Below the pieces are notes generated by a model. The model was not told the DNA's origin and ran no database searches. It saw only the letters and a program-made list of their open reading frames with translations. Source: an uncultured Bacteroides sp. (GTDB lineage: Bacteria > Bacteroidota > Bacteroidia > Bacteroidales > Bacteroidaceae). From it: a DNA stretch of 64,000 nucleotides. The DNA is taken from the NCBI RefSeq assembly GCF_963678425.1, contig NZ_OY782853.1, forward strand, positions 462,152 through 526,151, read 5' to 3'. Of the stretch, positions 24,037-33,415 are shown one piece after another (positions within the stretch are counted from its first letter, which is position 1; the number at the start of each line of letters is the position of its first letter). The translations under genes and the position numbers were made by a program.

Positions 24037-26487
24037 CTATTTAATTATTATTTTCATAGCCTCTGATTTATTTCCCAAACTCAGGTTCAACAAATAAGTG
24101 CCCGACGCAATTCCTTGGAGAGGTAATCTTATCTCACCTGTTTGGCAGGTTCCCAGATTCTCAGAACGCAGCATCTTACCGGAAAGAGAGTACAATTCCA
24201 TACGAACATCCTGAGGAGTATCAACAGAAACAGCCACATAGGCTACTCCTTCAGTCACCGGATTAGGATATATTCTCAGTTTGGAAATTAGTTCCGGATT
24301 AGTAAAGCCTACATTCAGGTTCCCATAAATCAGAGAAAATTCTTTGATTTGAATCTCATATACTTCATTGGCTGTTTGAGTGGTTGAATTTACCATTAGT
24401 TTTAATCCCTCGAAATGAATTGGATAACAAGCCCGATCGTTTATATCGGTTAGAAGTTTATTCATAGGGAAATTTAAAGTGTAGTCTTCTCCAGCCACAA
24501 TTCCTGTATATTCAAAAGGAGAATATGTGCTCTCGTTATTCGCTTTAGCAGAAAGAATTGCTTTGCTAACACCCGTTTTGTTTGTATTCAAAACAATTCT
24601 CATTGAATCTGGAATACTGTACAGCGAGAATTCTTTATATAGCTGAATATATGGGGAACGACCGGAAGAATAGGTGTATTTTATCGAAGTAGGGAAAGAG
24701 CTTGAAGTTAGCGACATATTTAATATATTCGAAGAACCTTTCACTACCCACGAAGAAAGATCGGCAAACTGATCGACAGACAAAACATCTTTTGCGGGGA
24801 TCTCAACAATCACTTTTTGAGTAAGTTCTACATTGCCAAGTTTACCGTGAACGTAAGTCTTACCGTTAGAAACACCTTTCAGTATACCATTATCTACAGA
24901 GCAAACTTCCGGATTATCAACCGTCCAACTAAGTGCCTGCGGCAGCAAAGGCATCATTATCTCTCCAACCAAAGCTTCTACTTCTATAGGATACGCATGC
25001 TTCTGGTCAACTAATACTGAATCAAGTCGCAAAGAAGGCATGGCTTCAGCACTTAGATCAACCTTTATACCTGCCTTTACTCCATTATAATCAGCCAGTA
25101 ATGTTCCTCCCTGAGAACCGGAAGCAACAAATACACCTGATGAGTTAATTTCACCCATTTCAGATGAGCATGATAGTTTTACGTCCTTTACATTTGTATT
25201 AATTAGTGTTCCGTATTGATTGTATCCGTAAAATAAAGGTGTAAACACACCATAACGTGGTAAAGAGATGGAGCTTGTGGAACATCTTATTTCTGCAATA
25301 TTATTATCTGTGGGAGATGTATTTACAGCATAAATGCCATTGGAAACGGCACGTTCTGTACCATCACTTGGATTATTCATAACTCCGAACTCTTTAATAT
25401 ACATGGCACTGGAACCTCCACCGTCAAGATTAATAGCATTATATGCACCTGCGCTTTTCATAATATCGGCAAGTTGCTTGGTTGATGTTCCGCTTGATAT
25501 AGAAGAGCGACCATCTACTACACAAAAATAAACTTTACTCTTATCCATTGAATAACCAATAGATGTTCGAGGATTTGGATCGACCCAATCATTATCAGTC
25601 ACTTCTCCCGATTGAAGAATCATTCTATCACCTCCAACCATCGCATTAATCTGAGGAGTTCCTCCAAGATTGACAGGATTCAGGCCAAGGTAAACCTCCA
25701 CTTCATCATTTTCCTTTAATTGAGCCAGAAAAGTTTCAGCTGCGCCATGCCCGGACAAAACAGCATGATTAGGTAATATATGCATATTCCCTTTACGTGA
25801 CTCAATCTTAACTACTTTTGCTTTAATAGCAGTATTCACATTCCAACTCACATTTTCCGGTAATTCTATAAGAACTTCTGTTCCATAACCATTAGCGTGA
25901 GTATAATTCCCATTTAATGTATTATAAAGAATCAACTGATTTGTACCTCTTGTTACATTCAAATCAGTAATTCCAAACTTTTGAGAACCAAAAGTACAAC
26001 TGCTGCCACTAAAAATAATATTGTCTAGCATAGGCATATTCCCTGCAAACGACATAACAGGATTACTACTTGGAGTTCTGGCTATTTGTCCATTAACAAC
26101 ACAACCACCACAAGGATAACCAAGATTCGCAGCAGAAGTATCAAAAAAATCAGCATTTGTTCCGGCAAAATAAACTGCCCCTTCTTTACTTTTCCGAATA
26201 GCCATCGACGAAGTTCTCTCTGTAGTAATCGTAGAATCTTTGCCTAAAACAGATTCAAAACGCACATAAGGGTTCTTTGCATCAACCTCTAATATGAAAA
26301 CGCGTAACGCCTTTGTTGACGTGGAATATTTCAATGCGCTGTAATAGGAACCGGGGCCCACCTTCATATGAGACAAAGTATCTACCTTATAGACAATTCC
26401 GCCAATAGTAAGTTCACTGGTACCACCGGCAAAAGAGTAAATGCCGAGACAGAAGACAAAAAATAAAAAAGTATATATTTTTCTCAT
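24037..26487 (-). CDS. Secreted phosphodiester glycosidase (NAGPA/DUF2233), copy 2
   Basis: An 816-residue exported paralogue of the neighbouring NAGPA protein. A signal peptide (MRKIYTFLFFVFCLGIYSFA) is followed by the NAGPA domain with NADFFD, RTSIGYSMDKSKVYFCVVDG and AINLDGGGSSAMY. Ig-like domains, a beta-sandwich and a type A sorting tail (LRIYPNPVTEGVAYV) complete it. The catalytic halves of the two copies have clearly diverged while the C-terminal third is highly conserved at both DNA and protein level. This suggests two substrates served by one localisation module, or recent gene conversion. A terminator lies upstream (26543-26570), so it probably starts a unit with copy 1, the PD40 protein and the amidase. 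Confidence 0.85.
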   Translation of the reverse strand: MRKIYTFLFFVFCLGIYSFAGGTSELTIGGIVYKVDTLSHMKVGPGSYYSALKYSTSTKALRVFILEVDAKNPYVRFESVLGKDSTITTERTSSMAIRKSKEGAVYFAGTNADFFDTSAANLGYPCGGCVVNGQIARTPSSNPVMSFAGNMPMLDNIIFSGSSCTFGSQKFGITDLNVTRGTNQLILYNTLNGNYTHANGYGTEVLIELPENVSWNVNTAIKAKVVKIESRKGNMHILPNHAVLSGHGAAETFLAQLKENDEVEVYLGLNPVNLGGTPQINAMVGGDRMILQSGEVTDNDWVDPNPRTSIGYSMDKSKVYFCVVDGRSSISSGTSTKQLADIMKSAGAYNAINLDGGGSSAMYIKEFGVMNNPSDGTERAVSNGIYAVNTSPTDNNIAEIRCSTSSISLPRYGVFTPLFYGYNQYGTLINTNVKDVKLSCSSEMGEINSSGVFVASGSQGGTLLADYNGVKAGIKVDLSAEAMPSLRLDSVLVDQKHAYPIEVEALVGEIMMPLLPQALSWTVDNPEVCSVDNGILKGVSNGKTYVHGKLGNVELTQKVIVEIPAKDVLSVDQFADLSSWVVKGSSNILNMSLTSSSFPTSIKYTYSSGRSPYIQLYKEFSLYSIPDSMRIVLNTNKTGVSKAILSAKANNESTYSPFEYTGIVAGEDYTLNFPMNKLLTDINDRACYPIHFEGLKLMVNSTTQTANEVYEIQIKEFSLIYGNLNVGFTNPELISKLRIYPNPVTEGVAYVAVSVDTPQDVRMELYSLSGKMLRSENLGTCQTGEIRLPLQGIASGTYLLNLSLGNKSEAMKIIIK

Positions 26488-26542
26488 AGTAAATATGTTT
26501 AGAGCATTTAAATAAGGATAAGAGGAAAAAGTAAAGAAAAGA

Positions 26543-26570
26543 AAAAGGGTGACACATAGTTCACCCTTTT
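26543..26570 (-). terminator. Rho-independent terminator after the propeller-like gene
   Basis: A perfect 10-bp stem AAAAGGGTGA / TCACCCTTTT with an 8-nt loop, followed in the minus direction by a T-rich run. It ends the transcript of the gene at 26603-27979 before the NAGPA gene starts. Confidence 0.8.
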
Positions 26571-26602
26571 ATCTTCTGTAACTCAATTTAAAAGAGCGTT
26601 TA

Positions 26603-27979
26603 TTATTTCACATTAACTTTTGCAGTAGCAACTGCACCTTCAGCGGTTACAGCCTTTACAATGTACATGCCCGGAGCCAAAGTAACCTTAGAAGCATTTG
26701 CTTTAGCAGCCACTTTCTGACCTGCAAAATTGAATACTTCAACATTAGCAGCTTCAGACAATTCAATACCATTAGCTGTAGCAACTACCTTCAAAGCAGC
26801 ATCAGCAGTTGTTTCTTTAATTCCTGTTCCAATATCTGATGCAAGACCAAACTGATATGCAGCAACTCCGGCACCTTTTGCATAAACATAAATTGTAGCA
26901 ACAGTCTTAGCTGCGTTTACTTCTATACGAGGTAAAGCTGTACGTACAGCATTAGAAGCCGCTCCCATACCTGCTTCAGGAAATTGAAAATATTTCTGCA
27001 TACCGGTAAATGACTGTCCTGCACCCAATTCACATAAGTTCCAAGCTTGAGGAGGAACTCCAACTGTATTAGAATATACATAGGCAACAAAATTCTTACC
27101 ATTGATAGTAAACTCATCTACACCATTATTACCAACATTATATGGAGTACAATCCGGAGCAGCCGTAAAGCTATCTACCATAACACCATCCATACCATAA
27201 AGAGTTGCTGCGCTATTAAAACCATCCAAATAGAAAAGATCATTATCTACAGGACAAACACGCGGTGCTGTTCCATTAGTAATTGCAGCAGCAGGGTAAT
27301 AACTTGAGATTGTAATAAAAGTAGGGTTAGATCCATCAACAACTCCACCTTTGATATCCCAACGAAGAACCTGATTACCAACTCCTGCTTCATCTCCAGC
27401 AGCAGCAGCCATCAAATAGCCATCACCAGTTACATCACCATATACGCCAAAAGCATCAAATCGAAGTCCATTAGCAGTAACTACATCAGGTAACAAGCAG
27501 TCCAGAACTTTAGTTCCAGAGCCATCAGCCATATTAATGCTCCATACCTGGAAGCTTTCCTTTGCTGCATTTGTTTCCAAATTACAAACAAGAACATGTC
27601 CGGCAGCATCAACCTGAATATCATTACAAGGAATACCTACTGCTGTACCATCATTTTGAAGAAATACATTTGCAGCAAGTTGAACATTTCTTTTGAAAGC
27701 ACCGGTTGCGCCATCATATACATCAATACTCGAAACATTAGGATCACCTAAACGTTTGCAAAACAAAACTTCACCATTAAGCACAGCCATACCTCTGGCA
27801 TTGGCACCAAGCCTAGTAAGAAGTTCTGTGTTACTATTTGTTTTTTCTGACTGAATCCATAGATTTTTCAGTCCATAACCATTAACAGCAGTGTAAACCG
27901 CAGGATCTTTCACGCTTTGTGCATTCATAGATGCGGCTCCCAACATAAGAGTCACAGCTCCAAGTAACAATTTTTTCAT
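26603..27979 (-). CDS. Exported propeller-like protein (DUF4623-like) with short C-terminal sorting tail
   Basis: A 458-residue protein with a signal peptide (MKKLLLGAVTLMLGAASMNA). The body has repeated segments such as GANARGMAVLNGEVLFCKR, DIQVDAAGHVLVCNLETN and RFDAFGVYGDVTGDGYLMAA, consistent with a beta-propeller and reminiscent of DUF4623. The C-terminus (VEVFNFAGQKVAAKANASKV and APGMYIVKAVTAEG) resembles the type A sorting domain. No catalytic residues are recognised. It follows the GHL10 gene by 61 bp and ends at a strong terminator. A carbohydrate-binding or surface scaffold role is a guess; the family name is from memory of similar sequences. Confidence 0.65.
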   Translation of the reverse strand: MKKLLLGAVTLMLGAASMNAQSVKDPAVYTAVNGYGLKNLWIQSEKTNSNTELLTRLGANARGMAVLNGEVLFCKRLGDPNVSSIDVYDGATGAFKRNVQLAANVFLQNDGTAVGIPCNDIQVDAAGHVLVCNLETNAAKESFQVWSINMADGSGTKVLDCLLPDVVTANGLRFDAFGVYGDVTGDGYLMAAAAGDEAGVGNQVLRWDIKGGVVDGSNPTFITISSYYPAAAITNGTAPRVCPVDNDLFYLDGFNSAATLYGMDGVMVDSFTAAPDCTPYNVGNNGVDEFTINGKNFVAYVYSNTVGVPPQAWNLCELGAGQSFTGMQKYFQFPEAGMGAASNAVRTALPRIEVNAAKTVATIYVYAKGAGVAAYQFGLASDIGTGIKETTADAALKVVATANGIELSEAANVEVFNFAGQKVAAKANASKVTLAPGMYIVKAVTAEGAVATAKVNVK

Positions 27980-28040
27980 ACTCTTTAAAAATTAAGTTAA
28001 ACAATAATCATTATCTATATTGTAATCAATATATTCATTT

Positions 28041-30818
28041 CTATTTCAATATCTTCAACACTTCTCTTTTCCCATCCATTTCAACTATGAGTAAATAGAC
28101 TCCCGAGGGCAGATGCTCAACTGGTATATCCAAGATGTGCTGTCCTGCAGGCATTCCATTATTCCACAGATGAGCTAAGAGGACACCAGAAATTGAGTTT
28201 ATACTCACTAGTATTTTTGAATAGTCAGCAATATTTAATATCAACTGCTTGTTTCCTGACTCAGAAGAAAGAATATAAAAGCTATTACCTTCTTTTATTG
28301 TATTTTCCATGCCCGTTGATAATCGATAATCTATCTTTATCGTATCTGACCAATCTGTGTAGTTTGTTAAAATAGCACCGGACTCATTTTTCTGAGAATA
28401 CTCAGCTCTGGCTCTGAGATAATATGTACCAGACGTCAAACCATCATAAATAGTCTCATAAATAAACGGATTAACTAGCTTTGCTTTTGTCTGTCTGGGG
28501 TAAAAACTCTCAGAACTACATAATTCAATACGGAAATTCTTAGCCCGAGGCTCCTCATTCCAAGTCACTTTTAATTGGGAGGATTCTACGGTAGAATTAG
28601 TTATAGGAGATACTATTTGAGGAATATCCGGAACAACAGCTTCCGTAGTAAAACTAATTATCGGAGAATATATTTCTACTCCATTTATCTGAGTCTTCAC
28701 ACGTAAATAATAAGTGTTTAATCCTACTAATATTCCTGCAGGTAATTGATAACTATTTGAATTAGAATTTGCAGAATACAAAATTGAACTACTTATAAAA
28801 CTTACGGCAGAAGCTATCTCAAGTTGGTAAGTTGCTCCTTCTCCAGCATCTGTCCACGAAATTCCAGGAGTTAGAGATACATTCTGACTTGCATCAACCG
28901 GTTTAGATATAGCAAATATTGTAGGAACAAAAGTACGAACAGAAGATGTAACTTCTGATCCAACAGCCTTTGTTTTTACTCTCCAATAATAAGTCTGTCC
29001 CTCGCTTAATTGTTTCAGATTCGTTGTGGAGAAACTATTTGTATAGACCTCGCGTGCACATAATAAGTTTGTAAAATTTGCATCAGTTGCAATCTCAAGA
29101 ATATAAGAGATTGCTTCAGGAACAGCTTCCCACGTAAATGTAAAAGGCGCCAGTACATTTGACTGATCGGCAGGATATGTAGCCGTAGTAGTAGATGCAG
29201 TTCCGGAAGATTGTCCCATTATTACCGGAGCATATTCATTTCCATAGCGATCTAAAACAGCTACTGCAAAAGTCTTATTCGAGAAATCTGCAGAAGCATT
29301 CAAGGTATAAGTTGCACTATAAGATACTCCCAATAAATATTCAGACGAATTAAATACACTCGGATTATTTACCTCCGAATTTGGAATCGCATAGATAGAA
29401 TATCGCATATTTCCATCTGCAGGTGTCCAACTAAGAACATTACCATTGAGTAAGATATTACTCACAGCACTAGGAGTTGAAGTGCTCTTCCAATGAATGG
29501 CAGGAGTCAAAGCCTTATCAGTAAACTTATTACGTTTAAGATAATCTATAAATCCGGTAGTGGCATAAAGTTTTGTAGCAGAATAAAAGATACTTCCCGG
29601 AGCATCATTCTTATCTGAGTTTCTGTTCGCATCTATTTGCGAACCAACTTCTGATGACACAAAACGAGTTTTAGGAGCTGTATTCTCCTGTAAAATGGCT
29701 TGTTCCGTTGAAGACAAACCTAAAGTAGGCAATGTTACTCCATTAATTTGGACTGACGTTGTTGACACTGATGCAGTTAAAGCACTAATGGAATGACTGG
29801 AATAAAATTGCTTACCAAAGTGAAGAGCAACATCAGACCACCAAGGTGCTAATTTGTTATAATCAGTACTTCCAGAACCTGTTGTCCAGTAAATCTGAGG
29901 AGAAATATAATCTACTGTCCCCTGTTGTAACCAAGCAATAGGATTACAATAAATACTATTATAAGCATACCCTCCAGAAATTCCGGAAGGAAGAGTTAAT
30001 CCATAAGATGCAGCAACGCTACTGCTAACATCCCATATTCCGGCTGGTGATACACCAAATTTAATTTGAGGCTTTACCCCCTGAATCATATTATAGACCT
30101 TTGCAATCATCTTATCGACATTATCACGTCTCCAGTCTGACAATTCCAATCCATCAGGATTATATTTTGAATAAGTGCCGGCATCTTCTGTAGATGTTCC
30201 AGATAAATAGAAATAATCATCGAAAAGGACTCCATCTACATCATAGTTTGTAACAATCTCCTTTATGATATCTGTTATGCGTTGTCTCACTTCCGGTACA
30301 CCTGGATTCAAAATCGATGCCCCCCCGTGAGTAAGTACCCAATCGGGATGATCTGTATTGTAATCTCCAGGAAGGCCACTCCACTGACCAGCAACAGACT
30401 CAAAACGATAAGGATTCACCCAAGCATGTACTTCCAACCCCCTTTTATGTCCTTCCTCGATCACAAAAGCAAGCGGATCATATCCAGGATCCATTCCTCG
30501 TGTAGCGACCAAATCAGAGGACCAAGGTTCGTAACTTGACTTATACATAGCATCACATCGGCTTCGAACCTGAAAACAAACAGCATTCATATTTGCCGAA
30601 ACCAACGAATCCAGAATTCTAGTCATTAGCTTCTTTTGAGCATTTATTTGCAATTCATTCCCGGTAGTGGAAATTTGTGATTTAGGCCAATCTAACTGCC
30701 ACACGGTCGCAAGCCAAGCTGAACGCATCTCTCTTTTGGGTGACTGCGAAAAGGCTATTAAACCGATCTGTAGGAATAATAACGAAATAACTATTCTTTT
30801 TATGCTATAATTAGTCAT
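28041..30818 (-). CDS. Secreted GHL10 (DUF187) glycosidase with FN3 repeats
   Basis: A 925-residue exported protein. After a signal peptide comes a TIM-barrel GHL10 domain: REMRSAWLATVWQLDWP, MNAVCFQVRSRCDAMYKS, GLEVHAWVNPYRF, VDGVLFDDYFYL and FGVSPAGIWDV (about 28-430). E. coli DigH, of the same family, cuts peptide-free murein glycans. Three or more FN3-type modules follow (from about 450, with TFTWEAVPEAISYILEIATD and KVTWNEEPRAKNFRIELCSS), ending in a sorting-like tail (SGVYLLIVEMDGKREVLKIL). With two amidases and NamZ nearby, action on denuded glycans is the natural inference. Another glycan substrate is possible. Confidence 0.83.
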   Translation of the reverse strand: MTNYSIKRIVISLLFLQIGLIAFSQSPKREMRSAWLATVWQLDWPKSQISTTGNELQINAQKKLMTRILDSLVSANMNAVCFQVRSRCDAMYKSSYEPWSSDLVATRGMDPGYDPLAFVIEEGHKRGLEVHAWVNPYRFESVAGQWSGLPGDYNTDHPDWVLTHGGASILNPGVPEVRQRITDIIKEIVTNYDVDGVLFDDYFYLSGTSTEDAGTYSKYNPDGLELSDWRRDNVDKMIAKVYNMIQGVKPQIKFGVSPAGIWDVSSSVAASYGLTLPSGISGGYAYNSIYCNPIAWLQQGTVDYISPQIYWTTGSGSTDYNKLAPWWSDVALHFGKQFYSSHSISALTASVSTTSVQINGVTLPTLGLSSTEQAILQENTAPKTRFVSSEVGSQIDANRNSDKNDAPGSIFYSATKLYATTGFIDYLKRNKFTDKALTPAIHWKSTSTPSAVSNILLNGNVLSWTPADGNMRYSIYAIPNSEVNNPSVFNSSEYLLGVSYSATYTLNASADFSNKTFAVAVLDRYGNEYAPVIMGQSSGTASTTTATYPADQSNVLAPFTFTWEAVPEAISYILEIATDANFTNLLCAREVYTNSFSTTNLKQLSEGQTYYWRVKTKAVGSEVTSSVRTFVPTIFAISKPVDASQNVSLTPGISWTDAGEGATYQLEIASAVSFISSSILYSANSNSNSYQLPAGILVGLNTYYLRVKTQINGVEIYSPIISFTTEAVVPDIPQIVSPITNSTVESSQLKVTWNEEPRAKNFRIELCSSESFYPRQTKAKLVNPFIYETIYDGLTSGTYYLRARAEYSQKNESGAILTNYTDWSDTIKIDYRLSTGMENTIKEGNSFYILSSESGNKQLILNIADYSKILVSINSISGVLLAHLWNNGMPAGQHILDIPVEHLPSGVYLLIVEMDGKREVLKILK

Positions 30819-30849
30819 ATAAGCTAATAATTTGATCTTTATAATAACC

Positions 30850-30878
30850 GATAGTTACTACTTCACATAGTAACTATC
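30850..30878 (-). terminator. Hairpin between the SusCD set and the GHL10 gene
   Basis: Perfect 11-bp stem GATAGTTACTA / TAGTAACTATC with a 7-nt loop, extendable by four more base pairs with one mismatch. It sits 18 bp past the stop of the PKD lipoprotein gene. The T tract is weak, so it may be a terminator or a regulatory structure in the GHL10 leader. Confidence 0.5.
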
Positions 30879-30895
30879 AGTTACATTTACTATAA

Positions 30896-32536
30896 TTAGA
30901 AAAGTTTTGCTTTGGTATGGTTAATAGCTATACCATATATTTCAACATTATCAATAATAGATTCGATTTTGTTCGTTGCGGGATTGTAACGTTTCAAACC
31001 AGAAGCTACACTTGAAGAAGCATCCTTGCGATAACCGAAATAGACAGAGCCATCATCCGAATCGAGCGCCATCTGGCAGATATCAACATATTCACCAGTA
31101 GATCCATCACTATCAGAAACCAACGCTTGAATCAAGGTTCCAGGATTAGCAGAACTTATTATTGCAGGATTTTGGAAATCGCTTAAAGTGGCTTTATATA
31201 ATCCCTTGTCACGAACTGCATAATAAACCATTCCTCTGGTTTCATCAACAACAAATGATTTAATGAACAAACCGGAAGCCAATACAGTATTAGGCTTGTT
31301 AGCTTCACCAAACGATATAGCAGTTGCAGAAATATCACTATCTTTAAAACGATAAATACCTACTCCATTATAAGTCTTGGCCCACCACCAGGTGCCATCC
31401 TTTAGCTTAGTCATACAAGCATTCATCGCACCATAAGCATAACCGACATTATAATATTTTAACCGATCATTTTGCACAAAGTAAGAGAAACGTGAATCTG
31501 TACGATCCATTGCCATATTTCTTGAAGTTTTAGTTACTTTGGTTATACCGGTATTACGATCAGAGAAATAAAGATCATTGCCATCTATATATCCATAAAA
31601 TGGATCATCAAATGCTGCTTTAGTATTTGAAAGTAACGTTTCCACTTTACTTCCATCATAGGCAACAACTGAAATTGCCCCATCACCCAAGACGCCGTCT
31701 GCATCATCGATATAAGTAAATTGTTTACCCGCATCAAGCACATACAAGCATGAATCACTAAAAAGTAGATTCATGGGATGCTGACCCGACTTAATACCTA
31801 AATCGAATGGTTTATTTTTCATTCCAGCAGGCATATTGGAAATGAGTTTCAGAGCCATCAGATTACCACCTTTCACTGCATAATAGATCGTCTTGGCAGG
31901 TTCCGTATAACCAACCTGGACATTTACCACGCCCTCTTCCAGAGAACGGCCACCCAACGTTGTTTTCAACACAATTTTCTGGGAACCAATATTCTTAAAC
32001 TTTAACTGGCCCGGATCAGCGCCATGATATTCTGTTATCTCATTTCCATTTGCATCAACAGTACCTTCTGGTAATACCCAAGTAAAGTCTACTGCCAGGT
32101 TCTGAGGATTAGGTAAAAACACAGAGAAATGAACCGGAACTTTGTTTACTTCACAAAGCCCACCTTGAATAGGATCAATTGTTATTGTTGGGAAAATATC
32201 ACTAATCAATATTTTTTTTGTGACCTTCCCTTCACCCTCAACAGACAAAGTTACATTGTAAGTCCCTGCCACTTGAAAAATATGCTTTGGATTCTTGTCA
32301 GTTGCAACGCCGGTGCCATCACCAAAATCCCAGGAGCATGAACCAACTGCCTCAGAAATATTATTGAACTGTATGGTTGATCCAACCAGATAATCAATTT
32401 TGTAGTTTCCATCCACACTATAGGAGAAAGCTACCTTATCACCAGGGAAATCCTCATAAAGCGGATCATTTGCAACGCATCCCACTAATGATAAAGTAAG
32501 CAGCAAAACTGCATATATATATTTACTTAACTTCAT
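30896..32536 (-). CDS. PKD-domain surface lipoprotein in SusCD operon
   Basis: A 546-residue lipoprotein with a signal peptide ending in the lipobox LVGC. An acidic or flexible segment follows, then a PKD domain (SCSWDFGDGTGVATDKNPKH, near 62-120), and a C-terminal region of about 330 residues with propeller-like repeats (YYAVKGGNLMALKLIS, VYFGYRKDASSS). It is the last gene of a SusC-SusD-lipoprotein-PKD unit, the place where SusE/F-like glycan-binding proteins occur. It probably binds substrate at the cell surface. Ligand unknown. Confidence 0.78.
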   Translation of the reverse strand: MKLSKYIYAVLLLTLSLVGCVANDPLYEDFPGDKVAFSYSVDGNYKIDYLVGSTIQFNNISEAVGSCSWDFGDGTGVATDKNPKHIFQVAGTYNVTLSVEGEGKVTKKILISDIFPTITIDPIQGGLCEVNKVPVHFSVFLPNPQNLAVDFTWVLPEGTVDANGNEITEYHGADPGQLKFKNIGSQKIVLKTTLGGRSLEEGVVNVQVGYTEPAKTIYYAVKGGNLMALKLISNMPAGMKNKPFDLGIKSGQHPMNLLFSDSCLYVLDAGKQFTYIDDADGVLGDGAISVVAYDGSKVETLLSNTKAAFDDPFYGYIDGNDLYFSDRNTGITKVTKTSRNMAMDRTDSRFSYFVQNDRLKYYNVGYAYGAMNACMTKLKDGTWWWAKTYNGVGIYRFKDSDISATAISFGEANKPNTVLASGLFIKSFVVDETRGMVYYAVRDKGLYKATLSDFQNPAIISSANPGTLIQALVSDSDGSTGEYVDICQMALDSDDGSVYFGYRKDASSSVASGLKRYNPATNKIESIIDNVEIYGIAINHTKAKLF

Positions 32537-32547
32537 AACTCAATAAT

Positions 32548-33393
32548 TTAGATGATTTCAATAGAGAACTTTTCTGTAACACCTTGATTCTTCTTTTTAT
32601 CGAAGACTCTGAAAGTAGCACCAATAGAATAAGACCTTAAATAATTAATCTGATACTTAGATTCAGAAGATTTATAGATCAAGTCCTTAAAAGGTATCGC
32701 ATCAAACTTACTTTTCAGAACTGCAACTTTTTCACTTTTAACAAATTTATCATAACTTGCACTGTTGCTATTGTAAGTAGAATCAAGGCAAGCATTAAAG
32801 TCTTCAACTGTGACATTGCCTGCAGTGACAAGTACAGCACGGTAATCAGATAATTTTTCTTTTTTCGAAAGTTGAGTATAAAGTCCTGCTATAAAAGCTG
32901 TTGCAAATGTATCAGGGAATAATGTTTGAAACTTATTCGCATCGAAATCCACAACATCTTTCCATTCTACAGGACGTAGGGTATTACTAATTGGGAACTT
33001 ACTATTAAATACATAAGCTTTTTTAGTGCTATCCCAATAGCTTTCAGAATGCGCATAGCTAATAATTTGCTGATCTTCACGAGATAACGTTGATTTATCT
33101 ACTGATAGGGAATAATTAAAACTAACGATAGGGCATGTAGCAGTCATGGATATAGCCTCTGTTAAGTCATACCAAACGGCCATATTCTCGATTTCTTCGC
33201 CATTCGTATAGTATTGTGCTTTAAAAGCCAGGCTATCTCCCGCTTTCACCTTTGTACTTGATAATTCCCAAATTGTAGAAGGAACCTGCTGACCAATGCG
33301 AGCCCAATCATCAATAGGATCATTGACTTCCTGGCAAGCAACAAAGCAAGTTAAACTCAATAGCAACAGGGCGTTTTTTAATATATTTTTCAT
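32548..33393 (-). CDS. SusCD-associated lipoprotein, DUF4843-like
   Basis: A 281-residue lipoprotein (signal peptide with lipobox FVAC near residue 20) with no recognised enzymatic motif. An N-terminal beta-sandwich-like region (VKAGDSLAFKAQYYTNGEEI) is followed by a mixed helical region. It lies 22 bp after susD and 11 bp before the PKD gene, so it is a member of the same outer-membrane uptake machine. DUF4843 proteins often occupy this operon slot, but the match is weak by eye. Confidence 0.68.
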   Translation of the reverse strand: MKNILKNALLLLSLTCFVACQEVNDPIDDWARIGQQVPSTIWELSSTKVKAGDSLAFKAQYYTNGEEIENMAVWYDLTEAISMTATCPIVSFNYSLSVDKSTLSREDQQIISYAHSESYWDSTKKAYVFNSKFPISNTLRPVEWKDVVDFDANKFQTLFPDTFATAFIAGLYTQLSKKEKLSDYRAVLVTAGNVTVEDFNACLDSTYNSNSASYDKFVKSEKVAVLKSKFDAIPFKDLIYKSSESKYQINYLRSYSIGATFRVFDKKKNQGVTEKFSIEII

Positions 33394-33415
33394 ATTTCTA
33401 ATACAATTAAATTAG

